From positions 186,001 to 250,000 of the forward strand of contig NZ_JAGGLB010000003.1 in NCBI RefSeq assembly GCF_017874215.1: a stretch of 64,000 nt of DNA, written 5' to 3'. The position numbers and the translations under genes were made by a program. Source of the DNA: Paenibacillus eucommiae. GTDB lineage: Bacteria; Bacillota; Bacilli; Paenibacillales; NBRC-103111. This document shows positions 33,628 to 42,372 of this stretch, piece after piece. Under the pieces are notes generated by a model. That model had not been told where the DNA came from, did not search any database, and saw only the letters and a program-made list of their open reading frames with translations. Every line of letters begins with the position of its first letter. Positions within the stretch are counted from its first letter, which is position 1.

Positions 33628-33966
33628 TTAATACTTTATTGAAATCGCCAATGTTCCCCATTGTTTTTCTTGTTCTCGCGTGTAGATTGCAAATGTGCCT
33701 TCAACCATCTCTTCCAATAACCATCCTTCACAATCGAATTCCTTAAATGGGATATTTTCATACATCTCTTTAAATGTATCGTATATTCTTAACATTGTAA
33801 CTTGAACTTTTAATGTTTCATTTTGTTCAGGGACATTAATAAATTCGATGGTATCCCCGACTTGGATCATTCTTCTTTTCTCGTCGTTCAAACGTACCTC
33901 AACCGTCTTTCTTCCTTCTTTTATCGCTTTGAAATATTCTCCATATAGCCCCATTTGATGTACCAA
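33628..33966 (-). CDS. ASCH-domain protein
   Basis: 112 residues. The sequence has the ASCH fold signature: MGLYGEYFKAIKEGRKTVEVRLNDEKRR is visible in two parts (YFKAIKEGRKTVEVRL, then DEKRRMIQVGDTIEFIN), the G-K/R-K-T-x-E-x-R core. ASCH domains belong to the PUA-like fold and bind RNA or modified bases. The start appears to be TTG at 33966 with GAGGTG eight bases upstream. No partner is obvious. Confidence 0.78.
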   Translation of the reverse strand: MVHQMGLYGEYFKAIKEGRKTVEVRLNDEKRRMIQVGDTIEFINVPEQNETLKVQVTMLRIYDTFKEMYENIPFKEFDCEGWLLEEMVEGTFAIYTREQEKQWGTLAISIKY

Positions 33967-34289
33967 TTCATCTTCACCTCAATATTCAACTTCGACACTT
34001 TCAATTCTAGATGATTTTGGAGAAAATTTCACTTAGAATGCTTCTGAGCCTGCAAAAGTTGCAAAAGGAGTATTCACAGCAATTCCTTTTATTTGGTTAG
34101 AAAGGGCCCTAAATTGTTGTATATTTGGATCTTTTTTGGGTTTGCATAGCAGGTTGCTTGGATTTTCGATTTTTTGAAGGTATTGAGGTCAGCAGCAAGC
34201 CTAACAGATGACCCAAGGTTACTCAATCACTCGTTTGGGTGTTGAGTCTTAATTATACTTGTTTTTTCCAATACGTTCATCCTACTGGC
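33967..34289. other. Intergenic region without a recognisable gene
   Basis: About 320 bases between the ASCH gene and the kinase. The only pattern I note is GCCTGCAAAAGTTGCAAAAG (34050-34069), which resembles a degraded arm of the TGCAG hairpins at 10889-11025. No clear terminator for the kinase transcript is seen. Confidence 0.4.
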
Positions 34290-35237
34290 TTATCCCTCTC
34301 TCTCTCCCCTTTTCCCTACTTCGATGATTGTCAGACCCTGCTCTTTCTTAAAATCAAGAAACCATCCAAGCTCCAGAGCTCGCTCTTTCATAATCCTAAG
34401 GCCGTATCCTGTTGAACTGTTAGAAGCATGCAAACTATCCAATCTATCCGAATCGCTTGAACTACCCGAACTATCCAATCTATCCGAGTTGCCAGAACTG
34501 TCTAAACTGCCCGAACTGCTCCAACCATCCTGGAGAAAACCCTTGCCGTTGTCTTTTACCATACAGCGCCATCCACTTTTGTCTTCTTGCCCAGAGACCC
34601 ATGCCTGGCTGGCATTCGCGTGCTTATATACATTAATGAGGGCTTCTCTTAGTGTCGCATATAATTCTACCTTTTCTTTCATGGAAAGCTTATCTTCACT
34701 GAGCTGCCAGTCCAGTTCGGCCGTGATTCCTGTATCTTTTTTAAAGTCCTGAACAAGATTATGAATGGACTCTTTCCAAGGCATTGCAGCTGGTATCGGC
34801 GGATAGCGCAAGTTGGCAATGGCCTGCCTTACGTACTCATTTATTTGATGCACAGTCTTACGAAAGCTTTGATAAGGCTCTGTCCGTTCTGACCGTTCCC
34901 CGGAGTCATCTTTTTCTAATCGATCCACTTTAACTGACAACAAAAACAAAGACTGCGCGATTCCATCGTGTAATTCACGGGCAATCTTTTCCCGTTCCTC
35001 CAAAGACGCTTTAGCGGCCTTCTCTTGTTGAAGCTGTTCCTGCAAGTGTTCCATGATTTGAAACAATTGGCGCAACAAAGTCATCGTTACCAAAAAAATG
35101 ATGAGCGGCGAAAGCCAGTTTCCCAGCTCCATAGAAATATAGGGCAGTAATATCGTGTGGCGCAAGTATTCCCAAAGACCAATTGTTAGTGTGGGAATGA
35201 TCAATATCAGGCTCTTAATATTTTTATATAAGATCAT
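34290..35237 (-). CDS. NarL-type sensor histidine kinase with a Ser/Asp-rich insert in the ATP lid
   Basis: About 315 residues. Two N-terminal membrane helices (LILIIPTLTIGLWEYL, LSPLIIFLVTMTLL) with a very short outer loop, a coiled coil EHLQEQLQQEKAAKASLEER, the HisKA_3 box EKIARELHDGIAQSL with the phosphorylated His, and HATPase: N box LREALINVYKHANAS, G box KDNGKGF and final TGYGLRIMKERA. Between the G boxes, at about 240-275, lies a 36-residue low-complexity run of Ser, Asp, Gly, Leu and Arg built from repeated codon blocks. AGGAGG lies four bases before ATG 35237. The likely partner is the response regulator at 41103-41756. Confidence 0.88.
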   Translation of the reverse strand: MILYKNIKSLILIIPTLTIGLWEYLRHTILLPYISMELGNWLSPLIIFLVTMTLLRQLFQIMEHLQEQLQQEKAAKASLEEREKIARELHDGIAQSLFLLSVKVDRLEKDDSGERSERTEPYQSFRKTVHQINEYVRQAIANLRYPPIPAAMPWKESIHNLVQDFKKDTGITAELDWQLSEDKLSMKEKVELYATLREALINVYKHANASQAWVSGQEDKSGWRCMVKDNGKGFLQDGWSSSGSLDSSGNSDRLDSSGSSSDSDRLDSLHASNSSTGYGLRIMKERALELGWFLDFKKEQGLTIIEVGKRGEREG

Positions 35238-35439
35238 AAATCCTCCTAACCCTTCTATTTTCAATATAATCATATTTCCTCAAAAATTCTATGACTCAGA
35301 AGAGCTATTGCATTCTTGCTATTTGACGAATCCATGTCAGAGGCGCATTGGTTCGGCTGAATCTGACTCCAAAGTGCTATATACAGTACTTTCGGCAGAA
35401 TGCTAGGATAATCGTGAAAGCAGGGAGGTGAGATCAATC

Positions 35440-35805
35440 ATGTATAAGTGGATCATGGCTGTATTCTGTGGGATTGCTGTTGTAATCGGATTCGGTGTCT
35501 TGTTTAATCAAATTAGTGAGCGGCAAAATCAAGCTGTACAAGAGGAAAAGGTTGTTGAGATTCCAGATGCTCCCGTGAATGCAGAGGCTGCTGAGGCTAT
35601 TTATAAGCAATCCTGTCTGGCCTGTCACGGGAAAGGTTTGGAGGGGCAAATTGGCCCGAATTTACAAAAGGTGGGCGACAAACTGACCAAGCAGCAGATT
35701 TACAAAATGATTCAAAATGGTAAAGGCGGCATGCCTTCCTTCAAAAGCAGCTTGAAAGACGATGAGATTTCTAATTTGGCACTTTGGTTGGCGGAGAAAA
35801 AATGA
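35440..35805 (+). CDS. Membrane-anchored cytochrome c551-type protein
   Basis: 121 residues from ATG 35440 (GGAGGTG nine bases before it). One N-terminal helix (WIMAVFCGIAVVIGFGVLF) anchors it to the outer face of the membrane. The haem site is CLACH, and GGMPSF supplies the axial Met. Length and layout match B. subtilis CccA/CccB. It carries electrons to a terminal oxidase. It overlaps the SCO gene by ATGA and begins a two-gene operon. Confidence 0.92.
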   Translation: MYKWIMAVFCGIAVVIGFGVLFNQISERQNQAVQEEKVVEIPDAPVNAEAAEAIYKQSCLACHGKGLEGQIGPNLQKVGDKLTKQQIYKMIQNGKGGMPSFKSSLKDDEISNLALWLAEKK

Positions 35806-36416
35806 AAGCTTTTATAACACAGCATGGATTTAAATTACTCGTCACTGTCTTATTTACGGCTTTAATTGTCAGTGCATTTTTCTGGATCAATCAGGATAGC
35901 CCCCCTCTGCCCAGTCTCAAAAAAGCTCCTGATTTTACTTTGAGCAGCTTGGATGGAAAGCAGGTCCAGTTGAGTGATTCAGCTAAAAAGGTTCGTCTGG
36001 TCGAGTTTTTGTTCACCAGTTGTCCGGATATATGTCCAATAACGACTTACAATATGGTGAGGCTTCAAGAGGAGCTAAAGCAGGACAAGCAATGGGGCAA
36101 TGAAGTTCAGTTTATTTCAATTACCTTTGATCCGGAGCGCGATACACCAGAAGTATTCAAAGAATATGGAGATCGCATGGGCATGGATTACGAGGGTTGG
36201 ACATTGTTAACTGGAACTGAAGCAGAGACGTCAGCAGTTGCGAAAAGCTTCGGGGTACTGGTACAAAAAATGCCTGACGGCCAATTTGCCCATTCTGTTA
36301 CCTCGCTTTTTGTCATAGACGGGAGTGGCGAAATCCGCAAAATATTTGCAATGGGCGAAGATATGGATAATGAAGAAATATTAAAAACGATCCGGCAGAT
36401 TGCCGAATCGAAATAA
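35802..36416 (+). CDS. SCO1/SenC copper chaperone for cytochrome oxidase
   Basis: 204 residues from ATG 35802, coupled by ATGA to the cytochrome c stop. One N-terminal anchor helix (LLVTVLFTALIVSAFFWI) then a thioredoxin-like domain. Copper ligands are in FTSCPDICPITT (the CxxxC pair) and the later His in FAHSVTSLFVI. It delivers copper to the CuA site of haem-copper oxidases. It ends six bases before the stop of the convergent ctaG gene. Confidence 0.93.
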   Translation: MKAFITQHGFKLLVTVLFTALIVSAFFWINQDSPPLPSLKKAPDFTLSSLDGKQVQLSDSAKKVRLVEFLFTSCPDICPITTYNMVRLQEELKQDKQWGNEVQFISITFDPERDTPEVFKEYGDRMGMDYEGWTLLTGTEAETSAVAKSFGVLVQKMPDGQFAHSVTSLFVIDGSGEIRKIFAMGEDMDNEEILKTIRQIAESK

Positions 36417-36422
36417 AAAGCT

Positions 36423-37283
36423 TTAAGTGCTTGCCACTGGCCGGGGATCTTCGAGATCCTCGGTTTTATCTTTTTCCTTCCGATACCATTGAAAGAAGAT
36501 ATAGCCGAGTATGCAGCCGTACGACAGCTCCTGCAGGACCTTCATAATGACTCCTCCCAGCTGCTGGTCATTCATAGGGGTCAGCCACGAGATATCAAAC
36601 GCCGGTTTTTCTACAGTTAAAGAATAGAATGGCAGACATAGTAAATGAGTCGAGCCCGTATATACATTATAAATCAAGTCGTTCGCAAATATGATCAGCG
36701 CACAAGCTGGGGTTAGCAGAAATCCATTCACAAAAATAAATCCCATTTTTTTAGGGCTGCTCATTGCATGTACGGTTCCTTCCGGCGTGAAGACACACCA
36801 CCATACACAAAGTGCCGAAAGGAATAATAATAGATGCAGCATGTTATGCAGCGCGTAATTGGACATGGCAGCATCAAAGATAACTGGCATATGATAAAAA
36901 GAAAAAGCACCATTAAATAAAAATAGAGCGAATACCGGATGAGCAAACAAACGAAGTACCCGGTTCGAAATGTTTAGGTTTGATAGCAAGCGAAACACAC
37001 TGTCCGGCAGTCCCACATACAGCAGCGGAGGTACAATCAAGTACAGGAAGGATTGCTGCAGCATGTGGATACTGAACCAAAAGTGACCCAATAAGTTTAA
37101 AGGTCCTCCAAGTGCGAAATAGAAGACAAATAGGGCAAGTAAAAAGCTGAACTTCCCCCTTCTTCCCACCTGACTCCCTAAATAGCGCAAATAAAAAACA
37201 GCTACAATGGTCATCATCAAAAACAATTCAGGGCTGAACGAAGCCCGAAACCCATATGTTTCAACTAAAAGCATGAAATCCAT
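36423..37283 (-). CDS. ctaG: Cytochrome oxidase assembly factor CtaG (caa3 type)
   Basis: 286 residues, about seven transmembrane helices. The family pattern is visible in LGGPLNLLGHFWFSIHMLQQ, YLIVPPLLYVGLP, AFSFYHMPVIFDAAM and LHNMLHLLLFLSALCVWW. B. subtilis CtaG is needed to form active caa3 oxidase, probably via copper. Placed after copA on the same strand, 27 bases downstream, so the two are probably co-transcribed. Confidence 0.92.
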   Translation of the reverse strand: MDFMLLVETYGFRASFSPELFLMMTIVAVFYLRYLGSQVGRRGKFSFLLALFVFYFALGGPLNLLGHFWFSIHMLQQSFLYLIVPPLLYVGLPDSVFRLLSNLNISNRVLRLFAHPVFALFLFNGAFSFYHMPVIFDAAMSNYALHNMLHLLLFLSALCVWWCVFTPEGTVHAMSSPKKMGFIFVNGFLLTPACALIIFANDLIYNVYTGSTHLLCLPFYSLTVEKPAFDISWLTPMNDQQLGGVIMKVLQELSYGCILGYIFFQWYRKEKDKTEDLEDPRPVAST

Positions 37284-37309
37284 AATCTACAATTTCTCCT
37301 TAACTCCCG

Positions 37310-39532
37310 TCATCCAAGTTTTCTTCTCAAAATACGTTTCAATCGAAGTGCATTAAGAACTACTGTCAAGGAACTTAGCGTCATCGCCGAACCTGCTGCC
37401 CATGGTTCTACATGTCCCAGCATAGCTGAGGGAATAAGCAGAGCATTATACACGAAAGCAAAACCGAGATTTTGGCGGATGTTGGTTACCGTCATGCTGC
37501 TTATTTGGAAAGCATCAACCAATGCCTTGCTGTCTTCCCGGTTAAGAAGTACATCTGCTGCTTCTTTAGCCGCGGTTGTAGCATTCCGCACGCTGATGCC
37601 AATATGAGCGGCAGCCATTGCCGGTGCATCGTTCATTCCATCTCCAACCATAGCGATCTTCCGCTGCTGCTGCTGTAATTGCAGGACATGCTCCATCTTT
37701 TCATTCGGCAGCACTCCGGCCTGGAAATGTTCGAACCCGCAGAGCTTCGCTGTATAAGCAGCTGCCTTATAGGAATCTCCTGTAATTAATGAAAGCTGGA
37801 TTCCTTTCTTTTTCAAGCTTCGGATTGCAGCTGTTGTTCCTGGGCGCAACGAATCCGTAATAGCTGAACTACCTGCCCATTCCCCGTCGACTGCTACATA
37901 AAGAACAGTCTTTCCTTGCGCTTCCCATTGATCAGCATCTCCAGATTGAATCCCCTTTACGTTACGGCTCAATAATAATCGTTTGCTTCCTATTAGCAAG
38001 AATTTTCCTTCTAGCTTCGCTTCTACCCCATATCCAGGTAATTCCGTCCAATATTCAGCCTGGGTCAGAACTATCCCCCTTCGGCCAGCTTCCCGAACCA
38101 GAGCCCCAGCAATCGGATGCTCGCATTCTTTTTCGGCTGAAGCGATTAGACGCAGGAATTCAAGAGTTGGCAGTGCCCGTGCCGATATATCCGTAACCAT
38201 TGGAACCCCCATCGTCACGGTGCCCGTTTTATCGAAAAGAATCGTATCCGTTCGACTCAACGCTTCCAAAGCCTTGCCGCTGCGGAAGGAGATACCAAGC
38301 TCTGCTGCACGCCGGGAACCGATAAATACCGACAAGGGGGTGGCGAGTCCAATGGCGCAGGGACAAGCGCTAATAATAACGGAGATGGCAGCCTTCAACG
38401 CGATTCCGGCATCCCCAAGTGTTCGGAGCTTAAACCAGTAAAGAAAAGTTATTGCCGCCAAACCAATAATGATTGGCACGAACCAGGCGGCGGCTTTGTC
38501 TGCTTTCGTTTGTATAGCAGGCTTGGCGCTTTGGGTTTCTTCGAAAGATCGGATGATGTGCCCAAGCAGCGTCTGTCCGCCAGTCTGTTCCACTTTTACC
38601 TTCAGCGTCCCTTGAATGATCCGGGTTCCTGCTGAAACCTTCGTGCCTGCTTGCTTTTCCAACGAATGGCTCTCACCTGTTAAAGCCGACTCATCGATGA
38701 GGGCACTGCCCTCCAGCACGATGCCATCAACAGGAACGATCTCGCCTGAACGAATGAGCACTTCCTCGCCTTTACGGATCTGGTGGGGTTCAAGAAGTTC
38801 CTCGCAATCCTCCCGAACTCTTCGTACCGTAGAGGGCAGAAGTCCGCCCCAGCCTTCCGTACTTTGTCGAACATGATTTCGGGCTTTCGCCTCCATCCAC
38901 TTCCCGAGCCAGATAACCGAAATGATCATGGCACTCGTTTCAAAATATAATGGACTATGTCCATGGTGAAATCCTGCTGGAGGATGAAAAACCAGATAGT
39001 GACTGTATCCAAAAGCAGATAATGTGCCCAATGTTACCAGTACGTCCATATTTGCATACCCATTCTTTAAAGAGCGATAGGCTCCATCCAGAAAAGGCCA
39101 TCCCCAGATAAACTGAACCGGAATTGCAAGCAGGAGCTGCACCCAAGGTATTTGAAGCCATTCAGGAACCCACAGAAATGAAGTCCATGTAAAATGATGC
39201 AGCATCGGCCAAAGCAGCGGCAGCGTGAAGAGAGCGGACAATAGGAAGCGGTTCCTGAATAGTTGTACCGTACTAGAAGAAGAAATCCCGGATTCATTCT
39301 GCTCAGAGACTGCTGCCCGAAATCCTAACTGATGAACACGATCGAGAACTTGTCTTACATCGGCTTCTTCAGGAACTAAACGAATATAAGCTTTTTCGAG
39401 GGCAAGGTTCACAAAGATAGAATCGATTCCGCTCATTTTTTCAACACTCTTCTCAATACGATGCGCGCACGCCGAGCATGTCATACCGGTAATTTGCAGC
39501 GTCAGCTTTTCCTGTACCAGACCATCCTTCAT
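37310..39532 (-). CDS. copA: Copper-transporting P1B-type ATPase
   Basis: About 740 residues from ATG 39532 (GGAG eight bases before it; a GTG at 39541 is less likely). One N-terminal heavy-metal domain with GMTCSACA, eight membrane segments, the transport motif SACPCAIGLATP, actuator TGES, phosphorylation site DKTGTVTMG, nucleotide-binding HP motif ECEHPIAGAL and hinge GDGMNDAPAM. It moves copper(I) across the membrane. Its location with CtaG, SCO and FixH suggests it supplies copper for oxidase assembly (FixI/CtpA-like) rather than bulk detoxification. No CsoR or CopZ is adjacent. Confidence 0.9.
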   Translation of the reverse strand: MKDGLVQEKLTLQITGMTCSACAHRIEKSVEKMSGIDSIFVNLALEKAYIRLVPEEADVRQVLDRVHQLGFRAAVSEQNESGISSSSTVQLFRNRFLLSALFTLPLLWPMLHHFTWTSFLWVPEWLQIPWVQLLLAIPVQFIWGWPFLDGAYRSLKNGYANMDVLVTLGTLSAFGYSHYLVFHPPAGFHHGHSPLYFETSAMIISVIWLGKWMEAKARNHVRQSTEGWGGLLPSTVRRVREDCEELLEPHQIRKGEEVLIRSGEIVPVDGIVLEGSALIDESALTGESHSLEKQAGTKVSAGTRIIQGTLKVKVEQTGGQTLLGHIIRSFEETQSAKPAIQTKADKAAAWFVPIIIGLAAITFLYWFKLRTLGDAGIALKAAISVIISACPCAIGLATPLSVFIGSRRAAELGISFRSGKALEALSRTDTILFDKTGTVTMGVPMVTDISARALPTLEFLRLIASAEKECEHPIAGALVREAGRRGIVLTQAEYWTELPGYGVEAKLEGKFLLIGSKRLLLSRNVKGIQSGDADQWEAQGKTVLYVAVDGEWAGSSAITDSLRPGTTAAIRSLKKKGIQLSLITGDSYKAAAYTAKLCGFEHFQAGVLPNEKMEHVLQLQQQQRKIAMVGDGMNDAPAMAAAHIGISVRNATTAAKEAADVLLNREDSKALVDAFQISSMTVTNIRQNLGFAFVYNALLIPSAMLGHVEPWAAGSAMTLSSLTVVLNALRLKRILRRKLG

Positions 39533-39650
39533 TAGCCTCACTCCATCCTGAGAAAAAGGGACAACTATACCCTTTTACATCCTATGGATGGAGAAGCCTT
39601 TTCATGATGAAATCACGCCAAAACCTTTATTTCAACTGTCTCCCTCCTTC

Positions 39651-39980
39651 TTACCAATTCCAAGAACTCTCCTTCAGACCTATCTTTTCCAGAATCACAA
39701 AATAAATAGTTGTTTTAACACCCTTCAGGGATTTCTCTGTACAAACGGAATTGGCTTCATATTCCAACTGAATTGCTTTAGATAAAGTGGTTTCTGATAA
39801 ATCATTGGTCGTTGTCGTTTCAAAACAAGGAGGTGATATGTACGTCCGATTTGTTCGTTCCAGGATAATGCGGGTATTGCCCGGAGGGTTCACTTCTACT
39901 TGGATTGTAAATATGGCTATGATGCCAACAGCAAGCAATATGCTGATCGCTGCAAGAAGCCGGATGCGTCCTTTTTTCAT
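39651..39980 (-). CDS. Small hypothetical membrane-anchored protein
   Basis: 109 residues with an N-terminal Lys/Arg stretch and one helix (LLAAISILLAVGIIAIFTI), so most of the chain is outside. The outer part has two cysteines and polar repeats (PPCFETTTTND, SVCTEKSL). I do not recognise a family. GGAG lies 11 bases before the ATG. It precedes copA on the same strand by about 120 bases and may belong to the oxidase-assembly group. Confidence 0.55.
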   Translation of the reverse strand: MKKGRIRLLAAISILLAVGIIAIFTIQVEVNPPGNTRIILERTNRTYISPPCFETTTTNDLSETTLSKAIQLEYEANSVCTEKSLKGVKTTIYFVILEKIGLKESSWNW

Positions 39981-40113
39981 TTCAAATCAAACTCCATTCA
40001 AATGAAGTAATAGGCTTTAAAACGTAGTCTACAGAAGTAAATTATAGTGCAGAATGCTATTTTTATCATGACTATAAAGAGCTACTTTAGTGTCTTAATT
40101 GTGAAAAATACAC

Positions 40114-40166
40114 AAAATAAAAGCCGTAAAATGCGCGATTCGTGCGAAGTTTACGGCTTTTATTTT
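40114..40166 (-). terminator. Strong bidirectional terminator
   Basis: A 17-bp stem: AAAATAAAAGCCGTAAA (40114-40130) and TTTACGGCTTTTATTTT (40150-40166), with a smaller GCGCG/CGTGC-type pairing in the loop. T-runs follow in both directions. It lies 60 bases past the methyltransferase stop. Confidence 0.9.
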
Positions 40167-40228
40167 TCACCATATCTATGTGCTGCTATCTGCTATCAAG
40201 TTTGACACACTTACCGATTAAAATTTAA

Positions 40229-40960
40229 TTACAATTTAACCGCTGCAATGAGTAAGAAAATGGGACGGCGGATAGCGTCTTTCCAATCGGGGTTGTCCAG
40301 CATTTCTTGGGTCGGCAGAAGTTCGGAAATCTTCGTAATCCTAAACCCGGATTCAATCAGGGAATTAATATAGGTGGTGACGGTTCTATGGTATTTGATA
40401 ACATCATTGTCAAGAAATCTTGTCTGCCGTGGACCTTCGATGCAGTAGTCGTCAACAGGCCAATGTAATTTCTCACCTTGCTCATCGTAGTGCCAGTCTT
40501 GTGCAGCGACCGCGGTGTAGATTGGATGTTCAACGGAGAACACAAAACTTCCCCCAGGAACAAGATAGTGATGAATTTTCTCACAGATCTGATCGAACCT
40601 CTTAATATAATGGAGTGCAAGAGAGCTTATTACCACGTCAAATTCCCCCGCATGAAAGTCGATGTCTTCGATTGCGAGACGACGATACTCGATCTCTGAA
40701 TCACTAGTCATAGCTCTCGCGCGTTCTAACATGTTTTCTGAGAGATCTACACCCACTACCGAGCGGGCTTTCTGTTCGCGCACATATCGGCAGTGCCAGC
40801 CAAAGCCACAGCCAAGGTCAAGCACCTTTTTATCCTTCAGCTCAGGAAGCAATGCACGGAAGGCAGCCCATTCCCCAGCTGCATCCAGTCCGCCGATCGA
40901 ACGAGGCATTTGACTGTAATTCGCGAAGAATCCTGAATCATCATATTTGTTTTCCTTCAT
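40229..40960 (-). CDS. Class I SAM-dependent methyltransferase
   Basis: About 243 residues. SAM-binding motif I is VLDLGCGFGWHC, followed by GVDLSENMLERA (acidic ribose-binding loop), FDVVISSLALHYI (motif II) and LVPGGSFVFSVEH. It resembles UbiE/YcgJ-type small-molecule methyltransferases. The ATG at 40960 is preferred; a TTG at 40978 is in frame upstream. Substrate unknown. A single-gene unit ending at a strong terminator. Confidence 0.85.
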   Translation of the reverse strand: MKENKYDDSGFFANYSQMPRSIGGLDAAGEWAAFRALLPELKDKKVLDLGCGFGWHCRYVREQKARSVVGVDLSENMLERARAMTSDSEIEYRRLAIEDIDFHAGEFDVVISSLALHYIKRFDQICEKIHHYLVPGGSFVFSVEHPIYTAVAAQDWHYDEQGEKLHWPVDDYCIEGPRQTRFLDNDVIKYHRTVTTYINSLIESGFRITKISELLPTQEMLDNPDWKDAIRRPIFLLIAAVKL

Positions 40961-41102
40961 ACTAGCTGCAGCCTCCAAATTAAATTTATTTGTCCTTATT
41001 TATACTTTACCTTCAAAGATAAAAAGAAACAATTGCCTATTTGACTATAACTAAATAGTACAGCCGCTACATTGCTCACTCCCATTATCCACTCATGAAC
41101 AT

Positions 41103-41756
41103 TTACTTCTTTCCCATCCAGCCCTGCTCATAGGCGTACCGGGTGAGTTGTACTCTGTTGTCTAAATGCAGCTTTTGCAAAATGTTTTTCAAATGATTTT
41201 TTACCGTATGCTCGGATATGTCCAGATTAATAGAAATGTCACGATTGGACAAGCCCTTGGCAACAAGACCCAGGATTTCCCGTTCCCGGGGAGTCAGAGG
41301 GCTTGCATGAGCTGCAGGTCGCTCAAATTGGGAGAACTCCGTTAGAATGCGGAAGGCCAGCTCTCTTGTCATGGGTGCCTCGTCAACCGCTATCGCTTTT
41401 AAGTATTCGTGCCAGGACTCCGGTTTTAAATTTTTTAGTAAATAGCCCTGTGCCCCTTTTTTAAGCGCATCGAACAGATGGGCAATATCATCAGAAACAG
41501 TAACCATCACGATTTTCACATAAGGATACTTCGCTTTGACTCTCCTGGTTGCTTCCAGTCCATCTATTCCGGGCATCTGAATATCCATCAATATCAAATC
41601 GGGCATCCATAGTTCAGTTAATGCAAGAGCTTCAGCGCCGCTTCTCCCCTCAGCTACAACTTCAAAAGCGGGATCGCTGCTGAGGATCGTACGGATGCCC
41701 TCTCTAGCCTGATCGCTATCATCGATGATAAGCACTCGAAAACTTGGATAATTCAC
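41103..41756 (-). CDS. NarL/LuxR-type response regulator
   Basis: 217 residues. Receiver domain 1-120 with the acidic pocket IIDDSD, phosphorylated Asp in LILMDIQMPGIDG and Lys in YLLKNLKP. C-terminal LuxR-type helix-turn-helix (SPLTPREREILGLVAKGLSN, then HTVKNHLKNILQKL). GTG start with GGAG eight bases before it. The NarL-type kinase at 34290-35237 lacks an adjacent regulator and this regulator lacks an adjacent kinase, so they are probably a pair separated by the oxidase-assembly genes. It is divergent from fixH. Confidence 0.92.
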   Translation of the reverse strand: MNYPSFRVLIIDDSDQAREGIRTILSSDPAFEVVAEGRSGAEALALTELWMPDLILMDIQMPGIDGLEATRRVKAKYPYVKIVMVTVSDDIAHLFDALKKGAQGYLLKNLKPESWHEYLKAIAVDEAPMTRELAFRILTEFSQFERPAAHASPLTPREREILGLVAKGLSNRDISINLDISEHTVKNHLKNILQKLHLDNRVQLTRYAYEQGWMGKK

Positions 41757-41935
41757 GCGGCTTTCTCCTCTCTAATAAGTTCATTATCTCATGCTACCCC
41801 AAATCAAATTTAAAAAATATGACCCCAAAGGGCTAGTATGGCAAGTGAATATGGTATAAAAGGAGCTTGGGATGCATCAGGTTAGCCCTAAACGTATAAA
41901 CATGATGGAAAGAACTCTTAAGGAGGCCTCCCATC

Positions 41936-42358
41936 ATGCTTATGAAATATGCTTGGTATTTGCTCATCGGTGTAAGCATACTTACGGTCATTGCGTTGAC
42001 TGCTCACTTTGTAAAAAGCGACGAAAATATGGGTCAGCCGACCACTTTCCGCTCATCCGGTTACGAAGTTCATCTGCAGATGAACGAAGCCCCCGTTAAA
42101 CCTATGACAAACCATGACCTGATTATTTCTATTCAGGATGATCTTGGCCTGCCAGTGGATGCTGCAGAAATCAGCATTTCCTTACGCATGCCGGATATGT
42201 TTTGCGGTACGTTTAATTTCACTGCAGAGCAAACGTCCCCAGGTATGTACAAAAGCACTGTTAAACCTGTGATGCCAGGAATTTGGGATGTTGAGGCGAG
42301 CATTCGTATTGGCTCGAAGCTTTTGGACGTTACCCATACTTTTAGGACTGCCCCGTAA
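41936..42358 (+). CDS. FixH/YtkA-like membrane protein
   Basis: 140 residues. N-terminal helix (YAWYLLIGVSILTVIALTA) and an outer beta-sandwich: YEVHLQMNEAPVKPMTNHDL, LGLPVDAAEISISLRMPDM, and SPGMYKSTVKPVMPGIWDVE. The pattern matches FixH/YtkA proteins, which accompany copper delivery to oxidases. The SD AAGGAGG lies in a perfect GGAGGCCTCC palindrome nine bases before the ATG, so it may be partly occluded. It converges with the UreH_2-type gene, 14 bases apart. Confidence 0.82.
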   Translation: MLMKYAWYLLIGVSILTVIALTAHFVKSDENMGQPTTFRSSGYEVHLQMNEAPVKPMTNHDLIISIQDDLGLPVDAAEISISLRMPDMFCGTFNFTAEQTSPGMYKSTVKPVMPGIWDVEASIRIGSKLLDVTHTFRTAP

Positions 42359-42372
42359 TACTACTTTCTTCT

